A DNA stretch of 64,000 nucleotides from Verrucomicrobiia bacterium (lineage in GTDB: Bacteria > Verrucomicrobiota > Verrucomicrobiia > Opitutales > Cerasicoccaceae), in assembly GCA_030432235.1 (NCBI GenBank), contig JAUIHT010000007.1:1-64000 (forward strand), written 5' to 3'. A program made the translations under genes and the position numbers. The notes beneath the pieces were generated by a model. It saw only the letters and a program-made list of their open reading frames with translations, made no database searches and was not told the DNA's origin. Positions 37,230 to 45,918 of the stretch are shown here, piece by piece. The number at the start of each line of letters is the position of its first letter. Within the stretch, counting starts at the first letter, position 1.

Positions 37230-38411
37230 ATGTTAAAATTACCTCCTCGCATTGCGATCATAGGCATCAGCGGCTACGGCGGCTCCCATCTGCGTGTACT
37301 CTCAACCTTGGCCCGGGAAAGTTGCCTGAAAATTGCCTGCGCCACTGTTATCAACCGTCCGGAGGTCGAAGAGAGCTGCCAGGCTCTTGAAGCCGATGGC
37401 TGTCGCATCTATGACAATTACACGGAAATGTTTCAACGCGAAGCTGGCAATATAGACTTATGCGTCATCCCAACCGGTATTGCCTGGCATCACCCCATGA
37501 CACTGGCCGCCCTGAAAGCAGGCTGCCATGTACTCGTGGAAAAGCCCGCCGCCGGCACGGTTGAGCAAGTCGATGAGATGATAGCTGCACGAGAAGCCGC
37601 CGGACGGCGCGTCTTTGTAGGCTTTCATGATCTGCTGCTTGATCGCACCGTAGAGCTCAAGCAAAGCCTGATCAGTGGCATCATCGGAGAGGTACACGAT
37701 ATTCGTGTAATGGGATGCTGGCCACGCACCCTCAACTACTATCGCCGTAATAGCTGGGCAGGCTGCTTACGCTCCGGCGATCACTGGGTTTACGATTCGC
37801 CGGCCAATAATGCTCTAGCCCATTACCTGATGGCCGCCTTGTACTTTGCTGCCGATCGATTGCATGCCGTTGCGCGCGTCGAGTCCTTTGAGGCTGAACT
37901 CTACCGTGCGCAGGCCATCGAAAGCTTCGATACCCTCTCCATGCGCCTGCAAACCGACAGCAATATCCTCATCTTCTATAGTGTCACACATAGCGCCTGC
38001 GAAACCATCAACCCGGTCGTGGAAGTCGTTGGCAGCAGTGGCACCATCCGCTGGGAGGTGGACCAACGGATTCTGTGCAGCTCGACCGGCCAGGAAACGC
38101 CAGCCCTAGGAGGGAGCGCCATGCGCCAGGAGATGTATCATAATATTCTCGCCGCGCTGGCCAATGAACAACCAGCAGGCTGTACTTTGGAAATGGCACG
38201 GGAGCACACGAGCCTTATAAACGAGCTTCATGCCCACTGCCCCATCCACGAGGTGTCGGCACAATACCTTGTTGAGGGCACCGGTCCGAAAGGACATCAG
38301 GTAGCTATCCGTGGGATAGAAGCAAACATGCAGCAAGCCTTTGCGGAAGGTAAGCTATTCTCTGAATTGGAGCTACCATGGGCTGCCCGCAATCCAGTTA
38401 CACATGCCTGA
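37230..38411 (+). CDS. Gfo/Idh/MocA-family NAD(P)-dependent oxidoreductase
   Basis: The 393-residue cytoplasmic protein has an N-terminal Rossmann fold (RIAIIGISGYGGSHLRVLST, nucleotide-binding turn at about 10-20). It carries the family motif CHVLVEKPAAG near 98-108, whose Lys is catalytic in most members, and a C-terminal alpha/beta domain with the substrate pocket. The family oxidises or reduces sugars, inositols and related polyols, or performs redox-assisted hydrolysis. It would act on a sugar released inside the cell. It stands alone on the plus strand and shares the operator region at 37133 with the divergent LamG/multidomain/sulfatase operon. Confidence 0.9.
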   Translation: MLKLPPRIAIIGISGYGGSHLRVLSTLARESCLKIACATVINRPEVEESCQALEADGCRIYDNYTEMFQREAGNIDLCVIPTGIAWHHPMTLAALKAGCHVLVEKPAAGTVEQVDEMIAAREAAGRRVFVGFHDLLLDRTVELKQSLISGIIGEVHDIRVMGCWPRTLNYYRRNSWAGCLRSGDHWVYDSPANNALAHYLMAALYFAADRLHAVARVESFEAELYRAQAIESFDTLSMRLQTDSNILIFYSVTHSACETINPVVEVVGSSGTIRWEVDQRILCSSTGQETPALGGSAMRQEMYHNILAALANEQPAGCTLEMAREHTSLINELHAHCPIHEVSAQYLVEGTGPKGHQVAIRGIEANMQQAFAEGKLFSELELPWAARNPVTHA

Positions 38412-38482
38412 GATAGCTCAGTGATTCAGACTCCGGCTAAGCCCGTCTCTGGTTGACGATCCACTTATTACCGCTACGGCAA

Positions 38483-39724
38483 TCACAAAGCCCCTTCCTG
38501 CCGAAGAGCGTGCATGCGCGTACAGGCAGGATTTTCTTCAAGCAAGGCCGTCGGATCCAGCCCGAGTTCGAGTTCCACATGCATGTAAACAGCCAACGTC
38601 GACCAACCCCAGAAGGGCCTCTTGCCACAGCCTACCCCCGACTCTGCAGTGTAATATTCACTGAACGTCGAACGTTTAAATAACTGGTAAGTCTTGTCCG
38701 CCAAAAGCTGCGCCACCTCTGTCATGCCGTAGCGGCGCAACCCCTGGAAGGTGATGTAATTGGTAGGAATCCACGTGTTGCCACGCCAGGAACAGCATGT
38801 AGTGCGCTCATCTGGCAGAAAGCCTTCGACGTAGCCGGGCTCGGTCGCAGCCAGAGCTGGAATGGGCCACGGGCGCCAGAACTCCTCCTCATTGAGCAGA
38901 TGCGATTGCACAAGTCGGTTCGCCTGAGACTCGGACGGAACCTCAGCCCAGAGCGGGGCAAACGCACTCACCGCCTTGATGGCGATGTGCCGTTTCTCTC
39001 CCACATGCCAGTCATAGTACATGCTCTCCTCATCGTTCCATAAATACTCCTGCATGGCATTCGCGAGCGCCTCGCTCTCGGCCCTCAGACTCCTGGCGTC
39101 ATCGTGTTGGCCCAAAATATCGGCCAGCACGGCAAGGGCTTTCAACTCTCGCACAAGGTAGCTGTTCAGGTCGCATCCGGCACAGAAACCGGTATCGCCT
39201 CCGAAATCACCAGCGCGATCATAGTGGTTGTCCATGCCCGTCTGGCCCGCATCAAACCAAAAGCTCAGGCCGCTGTCTGAGTCACGAAAGCGACTGCGCC
39301 AACAATCGACGTAGCGTAAAAGTTTTTCCCAAAGCCCTTCCTCCAATAACCAACCGGACTGGCCTGACTGGTGGTGGCACAAAAGCAGGATCTGTCCGAG
39401 GAAAGGTTTGATCATCGTGCGGTGCTTGATATGCACCGAGCCGGGATAACCGACATTGAAAGCGCGTGCCACAAAGCCGTCTTCCTCCTGCCGATTCAGG
39501 AAGATACGCACACCGTTTTTAAGGTATTCTGTCGGCCAGCCAAGGTTGCACAGCAGAATGCCTTCGAAATACTGATCCCAGTCGTAAAGAGTGTGATCGC
39601 TGTAGCCGGTAAAGTAAGGCGGCGTGGGCAAAAACGAGCGGACCCCCAAAGGCAGGAGCCCATAGTAATGAGTAATCAAGGAGCGTCGCGTGGTATCATG
39701 TAAACAAGAGGTATCCGTAATCAT
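38483..39724 (-). CDS. GH63/GH37-like glycoside hydrolase, cytoplasmic
   Basis: The 413-residue protein has no signal peptide and an (alpha/alpha)6-barrel pattern like MOGS (GH63) and trehalase (GH37) enzymes. The substrate-binding entry reads DHTLYDWDQYFEGILLCNLG near 46-65. A likely catalytic acid lies in FWFDAGQTGMDNHYD near 157-171 and a candidate base Glu in EYYTAESGVG near 355. Near the end comes WRGNTWIPTNYITFQGLRRYG, a motif common in these families. The specific sugar is not predictable; alpha-linked glucosyl, mannosyl or glycerate glycosides are known for relatives. It is the last gene of the operon starting at 45773. A class 2 site at 39772 could give separate control. ATG 39724 was chosen as the first start after the previous gene. 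Confidence 0.78.
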   Translation of the reverse strand: MITDTSCLHDTTRRSLITHYYGLLPLGVRSFLPTPPYFTGYSDHTLYDWDQYFEGILLCNLGWPTEYLKNGVRIFLNRQEEDGFVARAFNVGYPGSVHIKHRTMIKPFLGQILLLCHHQSGQSGWLLEEGLWEKLLRYVDCWRSRFRDSDSGLSFWFDAGQTGMDNHYDRAGDFGGDTGFCAGCDLNSYLVRELKALAVLADILGQHDDARSLRAESEALANAMQEYLWNDEESMYYDWHVGEKRHIAIKAVSAFAPLWAEVPSESQANRLVQSHLLNEEEFWRPWPIPALAATEPGYVEGFLPDERTTCCSWRGNTWIPTNYITFQGLRRYGMTEVAQLLADKTYQLFKRSTFSEYYTAESGVGCGKRPFWGWSTLAVYMHVELELGLDPTALLEENPACTRMHALRQEGAL

Positions 39725-39771
39725 AATAAATAGCCAGCGGCAAAAAGTCTGCCCAGGCAACGAGCCTCCCG

Positions 39772-39784
39772 TGCAACGGTTTCT
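39772..39784. promoter_or_regulatory. Weak class 2 operator candidate upstream of GH63-like gene
   Basis: TGCAACGGTTTCT keeps the left arm and centre of the odd palindrome (11 of 13 positions). It lies 48 bp upstream of ATG 39724, in the 68-bp gap after the propeller gene. Confidence 0.35.
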
Positions 39785-39792
39785 CAGGGCGG

Positions 39793-40959
39793 TCAGTCCA
39801 GAAAATCTTCCAGCAAATACATGCCCAGCCGCGAGGCTCCGTCGTTTACATTGACCAAGAGACTGCGACTGTCCGGCGACCAAACAGGATGAAGATTTGA
39901 CCGCAACAAGGTATGCGGTTGGTAGGTATCCGTCACCTTGGTATGATGCTCAAAGCGGGCAATCTCGCGGCAAATGCCCGTCTCCAGTTCTATGACATAG
40001 ACCGGACAACACAGACGATTAGCGGTATAGGCATCCGTTGCCAGGTACCTGCCGTCCGGAGAGATAACGGGGTGCCCGGGGCCCTCTATAGGCCAATCCA
40101 CAAGGCGCTCGACGTCACCCGTATCCGTATCCTGTAAGACCAGCCAGCGGTTGTCCGACCCATCCAACGGCTGCATCACATTGATGATATGGCGACCATC
40201 AGGCATCCACTGCGGATGGCCGGAGATACGGTGTCCGAAACAATGAAACTCGCTTCGGTTGATGTCGTACGTAAAAAAGCCGCCCCAGATATCCATCTGG
40301 TCGGGTGGCGTGCGAATGATGTCGGGCCTCACCAACTTGAAGAAAACGCGGCTTTCATCCGCGTTGGCCACACAATGGTTGATGGCCCAGCCACAGGCCG
40401 GATCCACCAGTTCTTCAGGCAAATGCCTGGCCGCCTCTTGGGTAGAAAACAATGTCTCGACCTTACCGCTGGCCAAATCCAATCGGGCGGCCACATTTTC
40501 GCTCCCTCCCACCGCAGACGGCTCCTGCTCATTCAGCCCGGAGACATTCAGGCCTCCGTAACCGCGCAAACCACTGGGGCTGACCGCACGAACATGCATC
40601 CCCTTGATACAACGCGATTGGCCACTGCCTGACGCATCGGCCAGCACTGCGCTCTTCAGCCCATCCCGCATGTCATCGTAAACAATGCATTGACCATCCA
40701 GGCCCCACTGCTGGTATGCCGCCGTATGATAATCATACTTGTGCGTTTTTCCCAATAGAGTGTCCCGGCCAGTGGCCAGATCTCGTATGACGATATCAGC
40801 TTCGTCATGGACCTCGCTAAAGCCGACATAGAGCAACTGGCTCCCGTCCGGGCTCCATGGACACAGACCCTGGTAGGCATGGAGCGCATGCTTGTATGGG
40901 GTCTCCACCGATGTGACACGCGCACGCTTCAGAGGTTGAGCTATAAGAGATGATGTCAT
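39793..40959 (-). CDS. Cytoplasmic beta-propeller protein, oligogalacturonate-lyase-like (PL22/TolB-like)
   Basis: The 388-residue protein has no signal peptide and consists of WD40/TolB-type propeller blades: LCPWSPDGSQLLYVGF, HPQWMPDGRHIINVM, HPVISPDGRYLATDAY and LHPVWSPDSRSLLVNVND. Seven-bladed propellers with His at blade starts are found in oligogalacturonate lyases (PL22), where His and Gln bind Mn2+. Here several His residues precede the blade turns (ISGHPQW, EGPGHPV, SNLHPVW), which fits but does not prove PL22. The role would be cleavage of imported unsaturated or uronic-acid disaccharides. A partial paralogue begins at 63665. The gene lies 7 bp downstream of the small secreted protein. 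ATG 40959 is preferred to the longer overlapping reading. Confidence 0.68.
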   Translation of the reverse strand: MTSSLIAQPLKRARVTSVETPYKHALHAYQGLCPWSPDGSQLLYVGFSEVHDEADIVIRDLATGRDTLLGKTHKYDYHTAAYQQWGLDGQCIVYDDMRDGLKSAVLADASGSGQSRCIKGMHVRAVSPSGLRGYGGLNVSGLNEQEPSAVGGSENVAARLDLASGKVETLFSTQEAARHLPEELVDPACGWAINHCVANADESRVFFKLVRPDIIRTPPDQMDIWGGFFTYDINRSEFHCFGHRISGHPQWMPDGRHIINVMQPLDGSDNRWLVLQDTDTGDVERLVDWPIEGPGHPVISPDGRYLATDAYTANRLCCPVYVIELETGICREIARFEHHTKVTDTYQPHTLLRSNLHPVWSPDSRSLLVNVNDGASRLGMYLLEDFLD

Positions 40960-40966
40960 CGTGAAG

Positions 40967-41656
40967 CTAGGCCCCTTTGAGCGTTTCCCGAATCCGCTTA
41001 ACCTCGTAATCGCCTTTCTCATCCCGGTAGATGATAACGAGAGTACGCACGCGGGGATTCACCGCCCAGTTGGTTGAAAATATTAGCTTCCATTCTTCTT
41101 TGGCCGCAGCCGCCAGCTTGACCTGTACAGTGGCCGAACGACTCTGCTCCGTCATCCCAATCACTACCGACTGGCCACGGTTTAGTTCCCGTCGCTCCTC
41201 TCCCAAAGCTACGGCGATATGACGATTAGTCATGTTGACAAACCGGTAGCCCCCACCCTGAAATTTATTCGCATCATCTGCAAAGGCCCGTATACGATAA
41301 TGCCCCTCGGCATTTCCATCGGGCACAAAAAGCAAGGACAACTTTGAAGCTCCACGCGGTAGCTTAATACTGGCCACCTCAACAGGCTGCATCACACCTT
41401 CGCTGTCTGGCTCATCCCGATAGAAGACTAACTTCGGCAGGCCATGATAGTGATATTCGCGAGAGAGAAACCCCGGCGAGAACTCCACGGGACATTTGAT
41501 ATCGCCGACAACATAATAAATGCCATCGACAGCATCCGGTAGGCTGAGCCCCATAAAATCAACGGTGACGGTTTTCTCCTCTTGTCCAAAGAGAGCCTGC
41601 CCCATCAGGACGCACAGCATCACCAGTACGAGTATCTGAACGCTTTTAAATCTCAT
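40967..41656 (-). CDS. Secreted protein of unknown function, coupled to pilin-like giant
   Basis: The 229-residue protein has a signal peptide (MRFKSVQILVLVMLCVLMGQ to about LFG). The mature part is rich in beta strands: KTVTVDFMGLSLPDA, GASKLSLLFVPDGNAEGHYR, YRFVNMTNRHIAVALGEE and TLVIIYRDEKGDYEVKRIRE. I do not recognise a named family; the pattern suggests one or two beta-sandwich domains. Its start overlaps the end of the 41646 gene by 11 bp, so the two are translationally coupled, and small secreted proteins of this kind may accompany Verru_Chthon-type genes. It may help surface assembly rather than sugar breakdown. Confidence 0.62.
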   Translation of the reverse strand: MRFKSVQILVLVMLCVLMGQALFGQEEKTVTVDFMGLSLPDAVDGIYYVVGDIKCPVEFSPGFLSREYHYHGLPKLVFYRDEPDSEGVMQPVEVASIKLPRGASKLSLLFVPDGNAEGHYRIRAFADDANKFQGGGYRFVNMTNRHIAVALGEERRELNRGQSVVIGMTEQSRSATVQVKLAAAAKEEWKLIFSTNWAVNPRVRTLVIIYRDEKGDYEVKRIRETLKGA

Positions 41657-44600
41657 CCTCGTTCAACCAGCGAAAGGAAATCAGTTCAAAACGCCGTCCA
41701 AAAAGTTTGTTTTCATCGGCCAGATCCTCGTTCTGCGCCCAGACTCCATGTGCTTCAGCCTGTTTGTTTACGGCTACTTCGGGGGCGTCATCCCCATTGA
41801 CGAATTCCGGCAGGCGTTGGACTACCGCTTCGCACCACGCGCGCCCGCGAACTTTCTGTGTCAACGGGTCGATAGAATCACCGTAAGCACGAATCGTAAA
41901 TGTGTCTGAACGTACGCTCATAAGTGGGCCGTAAACACGCAGCACATCGTTCTGCGAGACCCAGCCAGGAATGCCCGCGGCCTGCACGGCTACCGTATTC
42001 GCTTCTATCATGCCGTTAGTGTCGTCGTAGGGAGAACTGTCCTTGCCGCTGGGTGCGACGCTTCTGGTATAAAGCGGGTCATCGTTGACCACCGATTTAT
42101 CGATGGCGGCCTGCAGGGCTCCACGCCTCCCCAGCTCTCCGTTCACCAGGCGGCGGTTGACAAAGTCCGCCATGGAGGGGAAAGGTCCGCGTTTTTTGAC
42201 CTCCGCTACGATATTCTCCGCCAGGCTTTTCAACTGATCCTTATCCAGGCTGCGGAAGCCCCGCCACTGCCAGCTGCCCGAACTACCGCTGTTGGAGCCG
42301 CGAGGAGAGCTAAAGCGTGAGACAGGAAAACCTAATTGCTCATCATCAAGACGAGTATCGCCACCATCGATAGAGTTAATATCGAGGTATTCATCCGGAC
42401 CGAAAGCACTGCCGGCGAGAAACGCCATCCAGGCCTCGACCGAGGTCGAGTTGACATTGAAAGCACCATCCACCAGCAGGCGAGATGCCGCGGTTGTGAG
42501 CGCTTGAGTACCTTGCAGCTTTTCCAGGGTGTCCTCCGTACTTTCACCATCTTTGGTAAAGTACGTCATGGCGCTGTTGGGTAGAGGTTCGCCAGCCTCG
42601 ATATAAGCAGCATCCAACGCCTTGAAAGGCGGGAGTTTCGATCGCAGAACCGCGTAATCCTGATTGCTGCCTGTACTATAGTTCGGGGGTACAGTGGAGA
42701 AAAAGAAGCGGTCAAATAGCTCGTTGTTGAGCAAGTAGGAGTAGTCAGCGAACACATAATTGTCGGTGTTAACTATTTCCAGACGTTCGATGTACTTCCA
42801 AGTACTAGTTGCATCTGTAGGCACGTAAGGCGAAGCGTAGGAATTACCCACCGCATAAGCCGGCATAGTATCGTAAAAAGACAGATTCGCGTGCATGATG
42901 GCACCCACAGACTGCAAAGGCTGCCTCGGAACCTCATATAAAATTACTTGGCTATGTGAGTTAAAGGATGAGTCCTCTCCCCAGAAGGCACGCGAACCAT
43001 TACTATCTATGTCAAGGATGTCTCCGGTTCCATCCGCCGGATATTCTCGGCCATCACCATAGACGTGGTGCTCATAGAGTTGGCCTAGCAGGGTTTCCGG
43101 GAAAGGTGTTTCTACTTTGGTAAAAAGCCGATTGGCCGTGATGCGCCGGGGGGAAAATTGACTGATAACAGGTACACCATCGGTACCCAGCTCGGTGCCC
43201 TTCAAGCGCCAATCCATAATAAGCAGTTTTTCGGCGGACGGCACGCGGGGCACACCGACGGTAGCTGTAACTGCTGAGGCTGATATCGGCAGGGCCAGCA
43301 ATCCATTTCGTTCCTTGATAAAATCGCTATTTTCATCAAAAAACTGGGCGTTGGTTAAACCTCCACCAATATCGACTTCTGCCTGGTTGCTGCTTGGGGT
43401 CAGGGTCTCATCCAACATGCTCAAATTGAAATCAATCTGGCTGCCCTTCCATTGGTAAAAGCTATCTTTAGAGTTGGCAAAAAACTTGAAATAATAGGTT
43501 TTTTCAGGGCTTGGAACCTTATGAGCCGGGTTCACCGGATCAGCTTCGAAAGTAACCGGGATTTCATTGATAGCCACACGCCTTTTTCCTCCATGAAACT
43601 GAGTATCTTCCGCGGTTTGATGAAGCTCCACATAGACACCGGTGTCAGTAGTCGCCCCTTCCAGTAACTCGAGGTCACCGTCTGAAAAGGGAATGTCGTT
43701 GCCTGCATTATCATCTGAAAGGCCGAATATCTTGATTTCCCCGGGCTCAAAACTGGCTTGCCGAATAACAAAGTTGAGGGAGAACGTACTCGATTCACCC
43801 CCGAAATATCCCAGATTTCCAGCATTTTGTACCCGTGGATCGTACACATCTGTCGTACCACTGTTTGCCACTTCGTCGCCCCACGCATTCTCGTTAAGAA
43901 GCTCCTCCAGAGGATACCCACGTATTGAGGACTGTAGAGCCCAATTCGTGCTTTCATCCGGAATTTTTACGCCCCTGAAGTAGTAATGGTCACCCCCATA
44001 ATCGCCACTGATGGAGCCCCCCTCACCACTGATGGGATTGTCATAGAGCTGAATCTTTAGATGAGGCTCGATGGTTATGCGGTAATCTTTTGCCTGCAGA
44101 TTCACATTGTAGGGATTCCACAGCACAACAGCCGGATAAAGATGAATGCGTACTTTATAATAGTGATCTTCCGAGCCATCATCATTAACAGTAGGTGGCG
44201 TCGAGGTTTCAAAGGTGCTCAGACCGAAGCCCATCTGCGAGCGGATCAACACCGGTTGCATTTGGTTCCAAAGTGGCTCGCGTCGGAATGCTTCATCGTA
44301 CTGTTTGCCTCGGTTTAGCGCCACCGTCTTGGGCAAACCAAACCAATTGCCACGGTAAGGCTTGTGCTTGCTGAACTCAGGCATGGGTATATAGTAACCG
44401 CTGGATTCATACTGAGGTTCATTTGCGCTGTGTCCGCCTCCCGGTCCTGCTCCGCGAGGTTCCACAGAAGGGGTCAGGTCATTGACGTCGGCAATGTTCG
44501 CGGGGCTGCCACCGCTGGGCGTTTTGTAGCCAGTGAAGTCGTATAGCAATCCATCGTTGCTCTTGCTGACCTTCACTACCCCCACCTTAATTTCAGGATA

Positions 44601-45773
44601 CAGAGGAATCGTGGGTTTGTAGAGATTGTAGTATTGGTAAAGAATGTCCCAATAAGGTCCCCAGATGCCGTAGTCTTCCGATGAAATCGGGTAACCCATC
44701 GAAGCCGCAGGATAATCATCCGGCCAGGGGGCTTTGAAGATGGACTGAGGCTCGGGCCATTCACCCCCATACCAATTGGACGTGTTCGGCTCCAATGCCT
44801 GCAGGAACTGCTGCCACTGGTCGTCCAGCCCTCGTGTCAGGTCGAGCTTCAAACCTCCGTGCAGTGTGTCACTGAGCACCCCATAGCTGTCAAAGGTGAG
44901 GTCGTGGATATGTTCTCTGGAGATTTGATCGGCATCCGCCTTATCCGAGGTCAGGGCTTCCAAACTGCCAAAGTCAGCCAGGCGATCCGACATGCTGTCA
45001 TTCACCTCTAATACCTCTGTGTAGTCATCAAGGACATTGAGGTTCGTCTTGCGGGAGGCCAGAAAAGGCAACTGGTTTTTAAGACGTTTCTCGGACGTGC
45101 CGTTGGCTATTATGTCCTGACTTCTATCGCGGGTATTGATTTTTGCTTTGAGGCCTTCGTCAGCCACCCACCATGCATAGGTGCCCTCCACGCTGCCGGA
45201 ATCCGAGGGCACTGGCACCCTACCCGCCTGTTGGACTGCATTTTCGTCGTCTACCGCATATTTGAGCAGATCAACCATACCATAAAGCCCATCGGCATTC
45301 TGGATCGCCGCCAAATCCGCTTCAGGTCCGGTTAGGGTCACTGAGGGATCATGAGACACCAGCCAAGTGGCTTGGTCATTGTTTTTGTCGATATTGCCCG
45401 TGGCAGAATCTCGCGTCAGGGCACTGTCGGAGTAATCGAGAAGATCGTCTTCTTCGACATTCCAAACACCCGTCCAATAGCGATTTTCGTCCAAGACGTC
45501 GACGCCCCTGCCTTCCAGGATTTCCGCACGGGCCGTCACGCGCTGATCTGCTCCGGCGGCCACCTGCAATGCCGCCAGGGCTTCCAGCATTCCCAGGCGG
45601 GCATTCTCGCGGGCCTGCGAAAGGTGGACCTGACTGGCAGCCGTCCCCATCTCTATACGACTGTAAAGGGACAAACTAAGGAGGATGAGCAGGATAAAGC
45701 TCATCAAAACCACTGCCACGATCAGGGCAAAGCCCGAACGGTCACGGGGGATAGACTTGCGGGGTAAAGCCAT
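41646..45773 (-). CDS. Giant pilin-like secreted protein, Verru_Chthon cassette protein A-like
   Basis: The 1375-residue protein starts with a prepilin-type leader: RDRSG then FALIVAVVLMSFILLILLSL and an amphipathic helix (HLSQARENARLGMLEALAAL). Position 5 after the cleavage Gly is Val, not Glu, as in GspK/PilX-type minor pilins. The rest is a very long beta-rich and helical ectodomain. Length and layout match the Verru_Chthon cassette A group, which usually sits with three further pilin-like genes; those are absent here. The function of the family is not established; surface fibre or secretion roles are inferred. An operator ends only 3 bp upstream of ATG 45773, so the transcript would have almost no leader, or initiation differs. 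It heads an operon ending at 38483. Confidence 0.7.
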   Translation of the reverse strand: MALPRKSIPRDRSGFALIVAVVLMSFILLILLSLSLYSRIEMGTAASQVHLSQARENARLGMLEALAALQVAAGADQRVTARAEILEGRGVDVLDENRYWTGVWNVEEDDLLDYSDSALTRDSATGNIDKNNDQATWLVSHDPSVTLTGPEADLAAIQNADGLYGMVDLLKYAVDDENAVQQAGRVPVPSDSGSVEGTYAWWVADEGLKAKINTRDRSQDIIANGTSEKRLKNQLPFLASRKTNLNVLDDYTEVLEVNDSMSDRLADFGSLEALTSDKADADQISREHIHDLTFDSYGVLSDTLHGGLKLDLTRGLDDQWQQFLQALEPNTSNWYGGEWPEPQSIFKAPWPDDYPAASMGYPISSEDYGIWGPYWDILYQYYNLYKPTIPLYPEIKVGVVKVSKSNDGLLYDFTGYKTPSGGSPANIADVNDLTPSVEPRGAGPGGGHSANEPQYESSGYYIPMPEFSKHKPYRGNWFGLPKTVALNRGKQYDEAFRREPLWNQMQPVLIRSQMGFGLSTFETSTPPTVNDDGSEDHYYKVRIHLYPAVVLWNPYNVNLQAKDYRITIEPHLKIQLYDNPISGEGGSISGDYGGDHYYFRGVKIPDESTNWALQSSIRGYPLEELLNENAWGDEVANSGTTDVYDPRVQNAGNLGYFGGESSTFSLNFVIRQASFEPGEIKIFGLSDDNAGNDIPFSDGDLELLEGATTDTGVYVELHQTAEDTQFHGGKRRVAINEIPVTFEADPVNPAHKVPSPEKTYYFKFFANSKDSFYQWKGSQIDFNLSMLDETLTPSSNQAEVDIGGGLTNAQFFDENSDFIKERNGLLALPISASAVTATVGVPRVPSAEKLLIMDWRLKGTELGTDGVPVISQFSPRRITANRLFTKVETPFPETLLGQLYEHHVYGDGREYPADGTGDILDIDSNGSRAFWGEDSSFNSHSQVILYEVPRQPLQSVGAIMHANLSFYDTMPAYAVGNSYASPYVPTDATSTWKYIERLEIVNTDNYVFADYSYLLNNELFDRFFFSTVPPNYSTGSNQDYAVLRSKLPPFKALDAAYIEAGEPLPNSAMTYFTKDGESTEDTLEKLQGTQALTTAASRLLVDGAFNVNSTSVEAWMAFLAGSAFGPDEYLDINSIDGGDTRLDDEQLGFPVSRFSSPRGSNSGSSGSWQWRGFRSLDKDQLKSLAENIVAEVKKRGPFPSMADFVNRRLVNGELGRRGALQAAIDKSVVNDDPLYTRSVAPSGKDSSPYDDTNGMIEANTVAVQAAGIPGWVSQNDVLRVYGPLMSVRSDTFTIRAYGDSIDPLTQKVRGRAWCEAVVQRLPEFVNGDDAPEVAVNKQAEAHGVWAQNEDLADENKLFGRRFELISFRWLNEDEI

Positions 45774-45776
45774 CGA

Positions 45777-45793
45777 TTGTTCACGTGTTACAA
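45777..45793. promoter_or_regulatory. Class 1 operator directly abutting the pilin-like gene start
   Basis: TTGTTCACGTGTTACAA, good arms around CACGTG with one extra base on the right, 3 bp before the start codon at 45773. Confidence 0.68.
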
Positions 45794-45893
45794 TAATCTG
45801 AATTTCTGGACTGTCAAGAGGTAAGCATGACCGAGTTACTACCTACTGTAAATAGCATCTTCAGGCACGTGCCTGCCCTGCCCCGATGCCATC

Positions 45894-45914
45894 CCCCGGA
45901 TAAATCCAAGGGGC
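45894..45914 (-). terminator. Weak hairpin after GH4 gene
   Basis: On the minus strand CCCCTTGGATTTATCCGGGGG can form a hairpin with one bulge just after the GH4 stop (45919). There is no T-run, so it is at most a weak terminator. Confidence 0.25.
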
Positions 45915-45918
45915 TGTG

